Origin: Antedon mediterranea
Lineage: Eukaryota; Echinodermata; Crinoidea; Comatulida; Antedonidae
Length of the DNA: 64,000 nucleotides
Assembly (NCBI RefSeq): GCF_964355755.1
Contig: NC_092678.1
Coordinates: 12,186,922 to 12,250,921 of the forward strand
Direction of reading: 5' to 3'
This document shows, piece after piece, positions 47,301-53,636 of this stretch. Position numbers and translations under genes: made by a program. The notes beneath the pieces are model-generated. The model saw only the letters and a list, made by a program, of their open reading frames with translations, was not told the DNA's origin and ran no database searches. Each line of letters starts with the position of its first letter. The stretch's first letter is position 1.

Positions 47301-48312
47301 CATTAACAAAGGTTATACATCCATTCAAAGCTTTGAAGAAAGCATCTTCAATATCATTCCACTTGTAAATACACATTGCAGATTGCCCATCACCATTAGC
47401 AAACACTCCATACAGGACATTATCTCCAGCTTGTAGGCCTAGTGAGTTAGCTAACTCAGCTCCTACAGGACCCACAGACATGTCTTGTACCAAATTGTAA
47501 TCAACATTATTATACACACATCGAATGTAGATCTCAGAAAATGTATGTAATGAATTTTCTTGACAAACACGACTCAGTCGTGAATGTGAGTAATCTTTAT
47601 CACTCGGTCTAAATGCAACAAAGTAGGTAAATCCTTCATAAGTAAATGTGGATTTAAATTGAATGGGTTTATTGTAAAATGGTGTGATAGCATTGAAATC
47701 AGGGTTAGGGAGACCCAATAGATCATCGACGGTATCAAGACGTCTTCTAGCATTAACATACATGTAGGAATACTCTACTGGATCCAATGATGTATGTCCT
47801 GATGACACGTATAAAACATTCCTTTTGATAACATCATTTTTATCATTAGTACCATCATTCAACACACCAGGAGCAATAATTCCAACTGCTGACAGTTCAC
47901 TCACTATTCCATCTTTCATATCATTTCCATCTAAATTTAAATCCACAAGATATCTTCCTTCACATCTTCCATTGTTACCACCTCCACATGTGATCAATCT
48001 GTCATGATCATAATCAATTTCTAATATTTTATTAATGTTATCACAATCATCTGCTGAACATGTTGAAGTTGAAATATTAGCAATGATGCTATAATCCTCC
48101 GACAGTCTGTAAAGTGAGTTGTAAGCTCCTATGTAGATGTCTCCTGTTGTACTATGGATTTTTACATGGTACAGATCTTCATTTTCATGAGGTTTAAATT
48201 CAAGTAACACATCATTATCTAATGCTTGGATGCTTAGCAGAAATGTTGTAGAATATAGCAGAAAATGTATAATGGATAATGCAAAAATGTTTAACAATGT
48301 TGACAATCCCAT
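13944..48312 (-). CDS. Plexin, semaphorin receptor (36 coding exons)
   Basis: Single-pass receptor that binds semaphorins through its Sema domain and signals through a cytoplasmic GAP domain acting on Rap/Ras-type GTPases. Joined exons give 5703 nt, 1900 aa plus stop, with every junction GT-AG and in phase. Residues: signal peptide about 1-30; Sema about 31-475; PSI1 about 478-525; IPT region from about 547; PSI2 about 631-660; PSI3 about 782-825; IPT domains about 834-1055 and onward; RSRR basic site 1079-1082; transmembrane helix about 1221-1244; GAP first half about 1276-1481; Rho-GTPase-binding domain about 1482-1600; GAP second half about 1640-1855; tail ending NPYEDVH. Length matches the plexin A class (about 1,900 aa), but the A/B subtype is not resolved. 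Start at 48312 was chosen because the paralogue at 62317 starts at the equivalent Met. An in-frame upstream ATG at 48339 is the alternative. The divergent paralogue lies about 14 kb upstream. Confidence 0.92.
14463..14537 (-). CDS. Plexin exon 35: C-terminal helix
   Basis: 25 codons, phase 0, acceptor AATAG, donor GTAAGT. Encodes [25 protein letters not shown], equivalent to the ALSEIFSY..KY helical end of the GAP domain. Confidence 0.82.
14640..14777 (-). CDS. Plexin exon 34: GAP domain end
   Basis: 46 codons, phase 0, acceptor TCAAAG, donor GTAAGA. Encodes [25 protein letters not shown], the NKLLYAK.IP.Y...V...Y motif of plexins. Confidence 0.93.
15405..15655. repeat. 51-bp minisatellite, five nearly perfect copies
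   Basis: Units start at 15405, 15456, 15507, 15558 and 15609 (CAACACCATGTTGGACGATA...). The last unit touches the GTAAGT donor of plexin exon 33. As 51 is a multiple of three, open frames run through it on both strands, but I treat it as intronic. Confidence 0.92.
15656..15803 (-). CDS. Plexin exon 33: GAP second arginine-finger region
   Basis: 148 nt, acceptor TCTTAG, donor GTAAGT, ends phase 0. Encodes [20 protein letters not shown] and [13 protein letters not shown]. The usual LPLRFWVN.IKNP.F.FD reads [18 protein letters not shown]: the second catalytic Arg is replaced by Lys (codon 15791-15793). A 51-bp minisatellite begins at the donor. Confidence 0.92.
15938..16104 (-). CDS. Plexin exon 32: GAP domain
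   Basis: 167 nt, acceptor TATATAG, donor GTGTGT, ends phase 2. Encodes [40 protein letters not shown] and TTWKNN, the L.FVDD.F..IF......P.A.KY.FD..D..A...G motif. Confidence 0.93.
16241..16354 (-). CDS. Plexin exon 31: GAP second half start
   Basis: 38 codons, phase 0, acceptor TTTTAG, donor GTAGTT. Encodes [20 protein letters not shown] and FLRAMATK, matching the ...EI.LTR.L.TK helix. Confidence 0.87.
16554..16639 (-). CDS. Plexin exon 30: loop before GAP second half
   Basis: 86 nt, acceptor TTCTAG, donor GTATCA, ends phase 0. Encodes [11 protein letters not shown]-type end, matching the G.K.WHLVK motif (here MKHYHL). Confidence 0.82.
16672..16804. mobile_element. Hairpin MITE (AATAATGAATGTTTA family)
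   Basis: Outer inverted repeats ACAAATAATGAATGTTTA / TAAAACATTCATTATTTGT, with an inner stem GAAAGGTTGTTATATATCAA and its complement. Intron 29. A related copy lies at 26039-26157. Confidence 0.55.
17180..17303 (-). CDS. Plexin exon 29: RBD end
   Basis: 124 nt, acceptor TGTAG, donor GTTAGT, ends phase 1. Encodes [14 protein letters not shown], then a low-complexity Ala/Thr/Pro stretch. This is the V.D.....LV.K end of the RBD and the variable loop. Confidence 0.82.
17410..17600 (+). mobile_element. SINE-like repeat
   Basis: Contains AATTTGAATCCAACTCTTGC (B-box-like), GGCAAGACACAACTATTTAT and CCAGGTGTATAAAATGGGTG, a core seen in many marine invertebrate SINEs as I recall. Intron 28 of plexin, antisense to it. 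Confidence 0.45.
18105..18217 (-). CDS. Plexin exon 28: RBD continuation
   Basis: 113 nt, acceptor TATAG, donor GTTAGT, ends phase 0. Encodes [20 protein letters not shown] and [14 protein letters not shown], the WR.G.....L.D.D.T.......LNT....... block. Confidence 0.9.
19666..19822 (-). CDS. Plexin exon 27: Rho-GTPase-binding domain
   Basis: 157 nt, acceptor TTACAG, donor GTAAGT, ends phase 1. Encodes [20 protein letters not shown] and [13 protein letters not shown], the ubiquitin-like RBD with the conserved [14 protein letters not shown] signature. Confidence 0.94.
20024..20170 (-). CDS. Plexin exon 26: end of GAP first half
   Basis: 49 codons, phase 0, acceptor TTGCAG, donor GTATGT. Encodes [20 protein letters not shown] and [15 protein letters not shown], a near-invariant plexin motif (G.PL..L..A.K.....GP.DA.TG.A.YSL). 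Confidence 0.94.
20341..20567 (-). mobile_element. tRNA-derived SINE
   Basis: Minus strand reads an A box (TAGCTTGGTGGTTA, 20543-20557) and a B box (GGGTTCAATCC, 20501-20511) at tRNA spacing, with an A-rich tail near 20341. Intron 25 of plexin, sense orientation. Confidence 0.6.
20898..20964 (-). CDS. Plexin exon 25: GAP domain
   Basis: 67 nt, acceptor TTATAG, donor GTATGT, ends phase 0. Encodes [20 protein letters not shown], the T.S...K.L.NW....LY conserved helix. Confidence 0.9.
21536..21610 (-). CDS. Plexin exon 24: GAP domain, first arginine-finger region (part 1)
   Basis: 75 nt, acceptor TTATAG, donor GTCAGT, ends phase 2. Encodes [26 protein letters not shown]. The usual L-R-R-T-E-S motif reads L-A-R-T-D-S: the first Arg is Ala (codon 21538-21540), and the second Arg is split across the intron. 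Confidence 0.9.
21801..21866 (-). CDS. Plexin exon 23: GAP domain
   Basis: 66 nt, acceptor TTTTAG, donor GTAAAT, ends phase 2. Encodes [20 protein letters not shown], the CN.ASLL......K..Y.T block of the GAP domain. Confidence 0.9.
23800..23918 (-). CDS. Plexin exon 22: GAP domain
   Basis: 119 nt, acceptor CTTAG, donor GTAAGT, ends phase 2. Encodes [20 protein letters not shown], the L..LLLNK.FL..FI conserved block. Confidence 0.92.
24160..24340. mobile_element. MITE, AAGCTTGGTTCCCACTAG family, copy 1
   Basis: Ends AAGCTTGGTTCCCACTAG and CTAGTGGGAACCACGCTT are inverted, with TA outside. Interior holds ACGCAA/TTGCGT inverted motifs. Intron 21. Confidence 0.6.
24694..24836 (-). CDS. Plexin exon 21: start of GAP domain
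   Basis: 143 nt, acceptor AATAG, donor GTAAGT, ends phase 0. Encodes [17 protein letters not shown] and [18 protein letters not shown], equivalent to the FAELQTD...GIPFL.Y..Y...V.FP segment of plexins. Confidence 0.92.
25531..25593. repeat. Three 21-bp repeats
   Basis: TTATGCCCAAATAAGGTCATG three times, in the intron 25 bp from the end of exon 20. Confidence 0.9.
25618..25843 (-). CDS. Plexin exon 20: transmembrane helix and juxtamembrane coiled coil
   Basis: 226 nt, acceptor TTTCAG, donor GTGAAT, ends phase 1. Encodes a 24-residue hydrophobic helix starting [17 protein letters not shown], a stop-transfer RRR, then [20 protein letters not shown], the charged juxtamembrane helix that precedes the plexin GAP domain. 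Confidence 0.93.
26039..26157. mobile_element. MITE, same family as 16672
   Basis: Starts ATAATGAATGTTTACGAGTT and ends ATAAAATTCATTATTTT. Intron 19 of plexin. Confidence 0.45.
26422..26580 (-). CDS. Plexin exon 19: last ectodomain IPT
   Basis: 53 codons, phase 0, acceptor CATTAG, donor GTGAAC. Encodes [22 protein letters not shown] and ends with HPIVK. This is the G..L......V.V.IG...C strand pattern before the membrane. Confidence 0.88.
26788..26936. mobile_element. MITE of same family, decayed copy
   Basis: Starts AAGTTTGGTTGCCACTAG; the middle hairpin is around CATGAAACGATTCATG; the right end is degraded. Intron 18. Confidence 0.42.
26993..27271 (-). CDS. Plexin exon 18: IPT end, basic RSRR site
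   Basis: 93 codons, phase 0, acceptor TTTCAG, donor GTAAAT. Encodes the C..PP closing strand, then [15 protein letters not shown], a possible proprotein-convertase site (R-S-R-R) at residues 1079-1082, then a beta-rich region with [12 protein letters not shown]. Confidence 0.9.
27594..27752. mobile_element. MITE of same family, copy 3
   Basis: Ends TGCTTGGTTCCTACTAG and CTAGTGGCAACCAAGCT inverted. Intron 17. Confidence 0.55.
27899..27986 (-). CDS. Plexin exon 17: IPT domain
   Basis: 88 nt, acceptor TTGCAG, donor GTAAGC, ends phase 0. Encodes [19 protein letters not shown], the GG..I.V.G.NF...Q signature of plexin IPTs. Confidence 0.9.
28440..28975 (+). mobile_element. 3' end of a non-LTR retrotransposon (LINE)
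   Basis: Frame near 28752-28868 reads [20 protein letters not shown] then [13 protein letters not shown], a typical C-terminus of CR1/L2-type LINE ORF2. Upstream in another frame is [18 protein letters not shown]-like coding, so the copy is frameshifted and 5' truncated. 3' UTR with CGCTTTGAGATGCCC and an ATT tail. Intron 16, antisense to plexin. Confidence 0.7.
28987..29151 (-). CDS. Plexin exon 16: IPT end and next IPT start
   Basis: 165 nt, acceptor TTACAG, donor GTAAGA, ends phase 2. Encodes [39 protein letters not shown]. The last part is a new IPT start (NP.V..F.P..G). A plus-strand LINE tail ends about 15 nt past the donor. Confidence 0.9.
29220..30090. repeat. Diverged interspersed repeat, two related halves
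   Basis: GGTCCAGAATT, GACCA..ACATCTATC, GGTAAAGATC and CCTCCTTGGC recur in order in 29231-29400 and 29905-30085. CTCCGAGAGGGCATACCTCC at 29420. Family not identified. Intron 15. Confidence 0.5.
30158..30294 (-). CDS. Plexin exon 15: IPT domain start
   Basis: 137 nt, acceptor TTTTAG, donor GTACGA, ends phase 2. Encodes [18 protein letters not shown], then [16 protein letters not shown] and ECYVTR. This is a clear IPT/TIG signature (SP..G...GGT.LT..G..L). Confidence 0.92.
30503..30860. repeat. 61-bp tandem repeat, about six copies
   Basis: Unit AGCAGGAGTGAAAGTAGAAG ... ATTTCACTCTTATCTTGTTC; starts at 30564, 30625, 30686, 30749, 30810. Each unit holds inverted GAGTGAAATTGC / ATTTCACTC. Intron 14. 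Confidence 0.88.
31029..31128 (-). CDS. Plexin exon 14: IPT domain, end
   Basis: 100 nt, acceptor ATACAG, donor GTATTT, ends phase 0. Encodes [20 protein letters not shown] and VVILYQ, the C.AP......V.V...G closing strands of an IPT fold. Confidence 0.84.
31555..31800 (+). mobile_element. tRNA-derived SINE
   Basis: A box region GCATAGTTGGTTAAAC and B box GGTTCAATCGCC, followed by GGATGAGATGTAAATCCGTT GGTCCTGTGTG, a central domain I recall from deuterostome SINEs. Intron 13, antisense to plexin. Confidence 0.5.
31830..32002 (-). CDS. Plexin exon 13: IPT domain
   Basis: 173 nt, acceptor TTCAG, donor GTATTT, ends phase 2. Encodes [20 protein letters not shown] and later [17 protein letters not shown] diverged IPT: the usual GP..GGT motif is not obvious. 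Confidence 0.83.
32317..32483 (-). CDS. Plexin exon 12: PSI domain 3
   Basis: 167 nt, acceptor TACCAG, donor GTAATT, ends phase 0. Encodes [19 protein letters not shown] followed by [13 protein letters not shown] and NECPSPVI, a full PSI3 cysteine pattern leading to the Pro-rich start of the next IPT. Confidence 0.9.
33490..33831 (-). mobile_element. tRNA-derived SINE with AAAATA tail
   Basis: Minus strand: A box TGGCCGAGCGGTTAAGGC (33812-33829), B box GGTTCGAGGCC (33753-33763), then a central block with TTCGAAAAAGAGTAGG and an AAAATA repeat tail. Leu/Ser-tRNA-like head. Intron 11, sense to plexin. Confidence 0.7.
34282..34369 (-). CDS. Plexin exon 11: IPT-region
   Basis: 88 nt, acceptor TTTTAG, donor GTTGGT, ends phase 1. 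Encodes [19 protein letters not shown]..., the strand before PSI3. Confidence 0.82.
35031..35132 (-). CDS. Plexin exon 10: IPT-region
   Basis: 34 codons, phase 0, acceptor TTGTAG, donor GTAAGT. Encodes [20 protein letters not shown] and ITCSQYT, resembling the Y.C.L...G......A....TC pattern seen before PSI3. Confidence 0.85.
36001..36135 (-). CDS. Plexin exon 9: IPT-region linker
   Basis: 45 codons, phase 0, acceptor ATGTAG, donor GTAAAC. Encodes [19 protein letters not shown] and a strand-rich stretch ending NLPNATK, equivalent to the segment after PSI2 in other plexins. Confidence 0.85.
36596..36710 (-). CDS. Plexin exon 8: PSI domain 2
   Basis: 115 nt, acceptor CTGTAG, donor GTAAGT, ends phase 0. 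Encodes [19 protein letters not shown], a PSI cysteine pattern (C..C....C.WC....C). Confidence 0.88.
37866..39401 (-). mobile_element. Helitron-like element, tandem copy 1 (5' truncated)
   Basis: On the minus strand it ends with a hairpin (37876-37896, AACTCGTC/GACGAGTT), a short spacer and CTAG followed by T, the canonical Helitron 3' end. It matches the neighbouring copy over about 1.5 kb at about 96% by eye but lacks the opposite terminal hairpin. Non-coding. Confidence 0.6.
39402..40961 (-). mobile_element. Helitron-like element, tandem copy 2 (complete)
   Basis: Same 3' end (CTAG at 39402-39405, hairpin 39412-39432). Its 5' end holds a stem-loop GGTTATCC...GGATAACC at 40932-40961, next to a GAT microsatellite. 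No helicase coding, so non-autonomous. Inside intron 7 of plexin, sense orientation. Confidence 0.6.
40962..41032. repeat. GAT microsatellite and duplicated terminal hairpin
   Basis: GATGATGAT run followed by a second copy of TTCGTACAATCACAAGAGG and the GGTTATCC hairpin (41003-41032). Confidence 0.8.
42003..42099 (-). CDS. Plexin exon 7: IPT-like region before PSI2
   Basis: 97 nt, acceptor TTACAG, donor GTAAGT, ends phase 2. Encodes [12 protein letters not shown]...[11 protein letters not shown], the strand just before PSI2. The following intron is the longest in the gene (5.3 kb) and holds a tandem Helitron-like repeat. Confidence 0.83.
42290..42420. mobile_element. End of a MITE (TAGTTTGATAGTGTAGACAGAGC family)
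   Basis: TAGTTTGATAGTGTAGACAG then AGCTTAAGA at 42387-42413. The same end appears at 61250-61281. Intron 6. Confidence 0.45.
42637..42793 (-). CDS. Plexin exon 6: first IPT-like region
   Basis: 157 nt, acceptor TCATAG, donor GTGAGT, ends phase 1. Encodes a beta-rich segment ([12 protein letters not shown], Cys, [16 protein letters not shown]) typical of the region between PSI1 and PSI2. Confidence 0.85.
43119..43236 (-). CDS. Plexin exon 5: PSI domain 1, second part
   Basis: 118 nt, acceptor TTTTAG, donor GTGAGT. Encodes [12 protein letters not shown] and the end of PSI1, then the linker to the first IPT-like segment. Ends phase 0. Confidence 0.9.
43288..43532. repeat. Two-copy tandem repeat, period about 122 bp
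   Basis: GTGGATGCGACTCTATAGTT, CACTATGTCGGTCG and TTTTAGCACGCGACTTATGG recur in two copies. Intron 4. Confidence 0.88.
43792..43904 (-). CDS. Plexin exon 4: PSI domain 1, first part
   Basis: 113 nt, acceptor TTAG, donor GTAAGT, ends phase 2. Encodes [18 protein letters not shown] followed by [12 protein letters not shown], the classic plexin PSI1 signature (C..C..C...DPYCGWC). Confidence 0.93.
44303..45063 (-). mobile_element. LINE fragment, reverse transcriptase C-terminus
   Basis: Open frame 44494-45063 encodes [34 protein letters not shown] and later [13 protein letters not shown], the C-terminal part of a CR1/Jockey-like ORF2. The 3' end has an ATTT repeat tail (44307-44346). 5' truncated; inserted near the left end of the DNA element, with CTATAA on both sides. 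Confidence 0.75.
45471..45661. repeat. Two-copy 96-bp repeat
   Basis: CAATGGTCTAACAGGGGTGG starts both copies (45471 and 45567); few differences. Confidence 0.88.
46150..46278 (-). CDS. Plexin exon 3: end of Sema domain
   Basis: 43 codons, phase 0. Acceptor after a T-rich tract, AAG before [15 protein letters not shown]; donor GTTAGT after ALTAKK. Last propeller blade of the Sema domain, leading into PSI1. Confidence 0.88.
46555..46773 (-). CDS. Plexin exon 2: Sema domain
   Basis: 73 codons, phase 0 at both ends. Acceptor AACAAAG precedes [16 protein letters not shown]; donor GTTAAT follows GQLIK. Carries the late-Sema pattern of a Cys-Pro-Pro segment and [11 protein letters not shown]. The second plexin has a nearly identical exon at 63816. 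Confidence 0.9.
46824..46882. repeat. Palindrome in intron 1 of plexin
   Basis: TTTTATTATTACAGCTTCTG pairs with CAGAAGCTGGAATAATAAAA around an inner AAAGTT/AACTTT stem. Conserved at 63709-63768 in the second plexin. Confidence 0.8.
47254..48312 (-). CDS. Plexin exon 1: signal peptide and most of Sema domain
   Basis: 353 codons, phase 0 at the end; donor GTAGGA after codons for SKH. Starts with a hydrophobic leader ([13 protein letters not shown]...), then the Sema propeller with signatures [36 protein letters not shown] and [15 protein letters not shown]. The upstream sequence (48343-48344 AG preceded by a T-rich tract) looks like a splice acceptor, so an upstream non-coding exon is likely. 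The in-frame ATG at 48339 would add nine residues. Confidence 0.93.
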
Positions 48313-48602
48313 ATTTAAGCTAAGGTGAGAGAACGTCATTACCTTATAAAAGAAAATAAGAAACACTACTTTTAAGAAATACACAATGCATCATGAATGA
48401 CTAATCTTTACATGCCTATACTGAATAGCTATCTACTATACTATCTATACTAATAATTAAATTAGCTAAAACTGGATTGTACTAACTGATTTTTTGCCAA
48501 GACCAACAAGCATGGAAAAATATCCCACACAGATAATATTGCTCATTACATGCTGCATTGATAGTTAAGTATGAATGTATCAAGTACTGTATCAATACCC
48601 TT

Positions 48603-49435
48603 TTTACTCTAGTAGCTGGATCAACTTTCGTATGCACTTTGAGGTCCAGAGAATTTGACTTCAGAAATTGGTTTAGGATGGTCAAACAATCATTTTTGGC
48701 TTGGTTACACATTTTGAAAATGTGGCAAAAGGTCAAAAGGTCAGGGTGAAAGGTTATAAGACTAAACACCAAAAGGTCCTTAAATCTCGACAACCACTAG
48801 TCACAGCGAGGTAATTGGTCTCAAATTGATCAGAAGGTATACATTTATATTTAGTCTAATGGGACATTTTAGTAAAAAATGACCGGAAATGCCATTTCTA
48901 ACCTTTGACCCACACCCCAGGGCATGTGTGTATCTCAGTATTTTACTACTGGTCGTAGACACTTGAATTTGGTCTTAAATTGTTCCACAATAATGTTATT
49001 CAATAACTGATACTTTAAATTGTTTCAATTTAAAGTACCAGTTATTGCTGTCCCCGAGGACGACCAAACATTTTGATAGAAACGTCAAGCTCAACAGTTT
49101 TCAAAATGCTAGAACTTGAAGTACTGTAACTCACCATATTTATTCGAATAAACACCCCAGGAATTTATTGTACAAAAGGGGAGGGTAACATGGTAACATG
49201 TTTAATCAAATAAATACCACCTAGATAATACAGCACAATTAATATAACAAAGTGATAAAATTGTGTCAAAATGCTTGGTAAATTGTAGATTATGGTAGTT
49301 AATGAAATGTGTTGTGATACAATTATTGTGTAAATGCATGTGGCGGGGCGTTTAAATCGAGGGAGGGGGAGCGTTTATTCCACATGATGTTCTATTGGGA
49401 GAGGGGTGGCGTTAATTTGAGGGAGGCTTTTATTC
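48603..49435. repeat. Intergenic repeat block, copy 1
   Basis: Direct repeat of 52427-53636 (CTCTAGTAGCT, GGTCAAAAGGTCAGGGTGAA, CATTTCTRACCTTTGACCC, CACATGATGTTCTATTGG). Non-coding; short open frames are shadows. Confidence 0.8.
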
Positions 49436-52426
49436 AAAGCGGGTGTTTATTCGAATAAATCTCTAATTTTAATAATAATATATAATTTATCTCTCAACTG
49501 ATAAAAGGTACGTTACATGATTCGTTTTCCTCTTTATGCTTTTGTAACAAAATTTTTCTGTCTTTTAGAATAAAAGTGACACTGTCATAGGTTCCATTAA
49601 ATGGATCTTCTCCAGGTGTCACAATTGCAATTGTCAACAATCAACACTGTCTTTTTTGTCTGTCATTTTTTTTCGGTAGGTTGATGCAATATTTTAAATC
49701 AAAGACACATATAATATGAAAATATAATGTTTAAAGTACATATTGTTAAAATATTAAAATGATTGGTTGAGAATTGATGAACAGAAAAAGAAAAGAGTAG
49801 GCACATGTTTTTCGATTCTCAATCAAGCCACAGTCCATTTAGATCCATTGTCTCAGGCTGAGGCTACCTGGGACTGCAGAGGACTATCAGTAGAATTTTG
49901 GCTTAATGGAGGTTAAATCTTATATATTACATTTTAAACAACATTGATTATAATTATGATTAATATATTTGCTATTCATAACGTTCCAAAGAATTAATAA
50001 TTAATATTAATAGGTACTTATTATTTTTAAGTGTTCATATTAGTTTGAAATGCTCAACATCCCTATTATATCCTTATTATTATATTATGGTAAATGGAAT
50101 TGTCCGTACCATGAAAGTTAAATACATTATGGACAGGTCCACTTATTTTCAAGGGATATTCTGTGGTTATTATTGAGGATTATGTTTTTTAATAAAGTAT
50201 GAAAGGAATCAAATTTTGTAGGTTTTTAGTTTTAATTGATTAATTTAAAAACTGTTATACTTATAAAAATCTATGTTTGTATTTTCTTCAGTTATTATTT
50301 AAAAAATATTAATACAGATTACAGGTATTTAATCTCTACAGTCATGAAAGAAATTTATCAGAATCAAATTTTTCAATGACAGTTTGAAAAAGAAAATTGA
50401 TCGTGCAAATAATTTTTACGATTCAACATATTTTTATTTAATACATATTTTACAAAAACATATTTTTATCAACAGATGACGTCAAGAATGACCAAGCTGC
50501 ATTAACACTCCGCAGTCAGTTGAGAAGGATCTCTGATAGAGATCGAAACGTTCGAGTAAGTACTCCGTTAACTTGTGCTTTTACAAAAACGAAATTTGTC
50601 ATCTATACAAAATCGAAGCTAAATGAAATTCTTTCAACATATTTTTAATAAACATTTTGATTGAAAATTGTGTATTTATGTTATACAATCAACTGGTGAA
50701 AAATGGGCATGATGTGATTTATAATTAAATAGCTATGTTAGATTTTGTGTATTTTTACGATTAACCAACATATTTTTATTTTGTTACACGTTTCCATGGT
50801 AACAAAAACATATTTTCCATAATTAAAAATTGTGTATTTATAGTTTACAATTAACAAGTGAAAAAATGGGCATATATGTGATTCATAATTATTAAAGAAC
50901 TATCTTTGATTTTTATGTATTTTTGCGATTAAAGGACATCTTTTTAATAATTAATCATTTAATATCGGAAGAAAGAACGATGATTCATTTTTTTTTAAAT
51001 GTCGGCATTTTTTGTAAGAAATATTTCTTGTTTAATTTAATTCTATATCCACATTGTATAGTATTAGTAATATCTAAAAAAATTAAAAAATGATTCAGTG
51101 TTAAAACCTTGAAACAATAAAGATCGATTTCACATATCGCATTATTGTAGTTGCATTAGGTCTAGGCCTAGTTAGGGTAGCTAAGCTAAGCTATTGGGTG
51201 TCAGATGAAATCGGTCGCGATAAAATCAACATCCGGTATTTTGTATGGTGCGCCACTAGATATACTTTTTATTATATTTTGCGTTTGATATCGGTCGCAT
51301 TTATGTTGGTCGCGCTAATTTGTATGGGACGCACTATATACATTTTTAATGAAAACGCTCATTATGTTTTTAGAATTAGATTAGAATTTCTAATAATACT
51401 AAAGTATTGACATTAATATAAATATTTATCTCATTATTTATAAATAATTTGTGTTTTCTTACAGGTGTCAATGAATTGTTTTGTGTACGTTTAGAAAATT
51501 GTTTTAAAAATATTTTACAGTATAGAATATTAAGTTTTTGAAAAGATTGGCATGCTACTGTTAAAAGTTTTGAAAATGTTTTTAATTTAATAGTTAAACA
51601 AGTAGACGTGCCTATTGCGTATTTTTTAATCACAGTTAATTACGAAACTTGTTCTATACCTGCAAGTGGATACCAGCTCAATGAGGTTTAAGGAAGATGA
51701 TGCATGATGATGATGATTTTTACGTTCGATATCTGCCACTCTGACGTGAGCATGGTTTTAGGATAATAATAATAAAATATTTAGATAATATGCCGACGTT
51801 ATAAATCAATCTATCGGGCCTATACAGTAGGACTATGATGTACAATGATAGATGTGAGAATAATAATGGATGGATAATAAAGGTGGACACGATTCTCAAA
51901 GAGGTAATCTGCACTGATATTTAAAAATTTAGATTTCGAATGGTGTATGGATGTGAGACACTGAGTTGTACTTAATTATTTACATTAAATGATTATTATA
52001 AATGAAGAAATAAAAGATATTAAAATTAAAATCTATAGTATCGCCGACGTAGGCCTATATAAGTAAATTATATACATCGTTTCACAAAAACATGTGCAGG
52101 AGGCCTATATACTGTACGTTTCAAACGTAATGGTTATTAGTAATAGACGTCATCTTTACCTGGCCATGGACAACGATTGTACGTGTTTTGTACATGATTT
52201 GACACACTAGTTCGTGTTTTTTTAAAGGGGAATCCCTGTCAGCAAAATAACGTACTGTTAGAGGAAACGGCTACACGATCATAGAAGGCGCATGATCTTC
52301 GATATTTTTGGGGTTTATTTCAGTAACTCGCCTTTTAACCTTCCGCATATAATGATGATTTTTACTAAAAACTATTTTAAACATTAGAAATAAAAATAGG
52401 CCTATACATGTGATTTGCCTCAATAT
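49436..52426. other. Intergenic stretch, no gene seen
   Basis: AT-rich. Holds a TCTGATAGAGATCGAAACGT motif at 50532-50553 and TCGGTCGCG motifs at 51209-51312 shared with the foldback elements. No coding or RNA gene supported. Confidence 0.55.
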
Positions 52427-53636
52427 ACTCTAGTAGCTAGATCAACTTTCGTATGCACTTTGAGGTCCAGAGAATTTGACTTCAGAAATTGGTTTAGGAT
52501 GGTCAAACAATCATTATTGGCTTGGTTACACATTTTGAAAATGTGGCGAAAGGTCAAAAGGTCAGGGTGAAAGGTTATCAAACTAAACACCAATAGGTCC
52601 TTAAATCTCGACAACTACTGGTCACAGCGAGGTAATTTTGGTCTCAAATTGATCAGAAGGTATACATTTATATTCAGTCTAATGGGACATTTTAGTAAAA
52701 AATGACCGGAAATGCCATTTCTGACCTTTGACCCACACCCCAGGGCATGTATGTATCTCCGTAACTACTGATCCTAGACACTTTAATTTGGTCTTAAATT
52801 GTTTGAAATAAACATTTTGTTATTTGTTGGACATTTTTAAAAATGTTACAAAAGGTCAAAGGGTCAGGGTCAAGGGTTATATGAACAAATATAAATAGAT
52901 ACTTGTATCTCGGCAACCATTCGTCACAGCAAGTCAATTTTAGTCTCAAAATGTTCAGAAGGTATGCTTTCATATTCAATCTAATGGGACATTTTAGTCA
53001 AAAATTATCAGAAATGCCATTTCTGACCTTTGACCCACATATCATGGCATCTTCATATCTCTGTAAGTACTGATCGTAGAAACTTAAATTTGGTATCAAA
53101 TTGTTCGAAATATACATATTTACATTCATTGTAATAGAAAATGTGGTTAAAAGATGAACAGAAATACTATTACTAATGTTTCAAACAAAAAACATATCTC
53201 TACATAACTTATCCTTAGACAGTAATGTTATGCAATAACTGATACTTTAAATTGTTTCAATTTCAAGTACTAGTTATTGCTGTCCCCAAGAACATTTTGA
53301 TAGAAACGTCAAGCTCAACAGTTCTTTTCAGAATGCTAGAGGTAACTTGCCATGTGTATCCGATTAAACGCCCCGGGCATTTATTGTTCAAAAGGGTTTT
53401 TAGGGGGAGGGGAGGCATCTTTATTTGGGGTATAATATAGTAATAAATATAATCAAATAAATACCACCTAGATGTAAAAAAAAAATACAGCACAATTAAT
53501 ATCAAAAAAGGATAAAATTATGTCTAAATGCTTGGTAAATTGTAGATTATGGTAGTTAATGAAATGTGTTGTGATAGCAATTATTTTGTAAATGCATGTG
53601 GCGGAGCATTTATTCCACATGATGTTCTATTGGAGG
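52427..53636. repeat. Intergenic repeat block, copy 2 with internal duplication
   Basis: Same block as 48603-49435, but the part with AAAAGGTCAAA.GGTCAGGGT to ATTTCTGACCTTTGACCC appears twice (52540-52740 and 52848-53040), making it longer. Ends where a LINE fragment starts. Confidence 0.75.
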
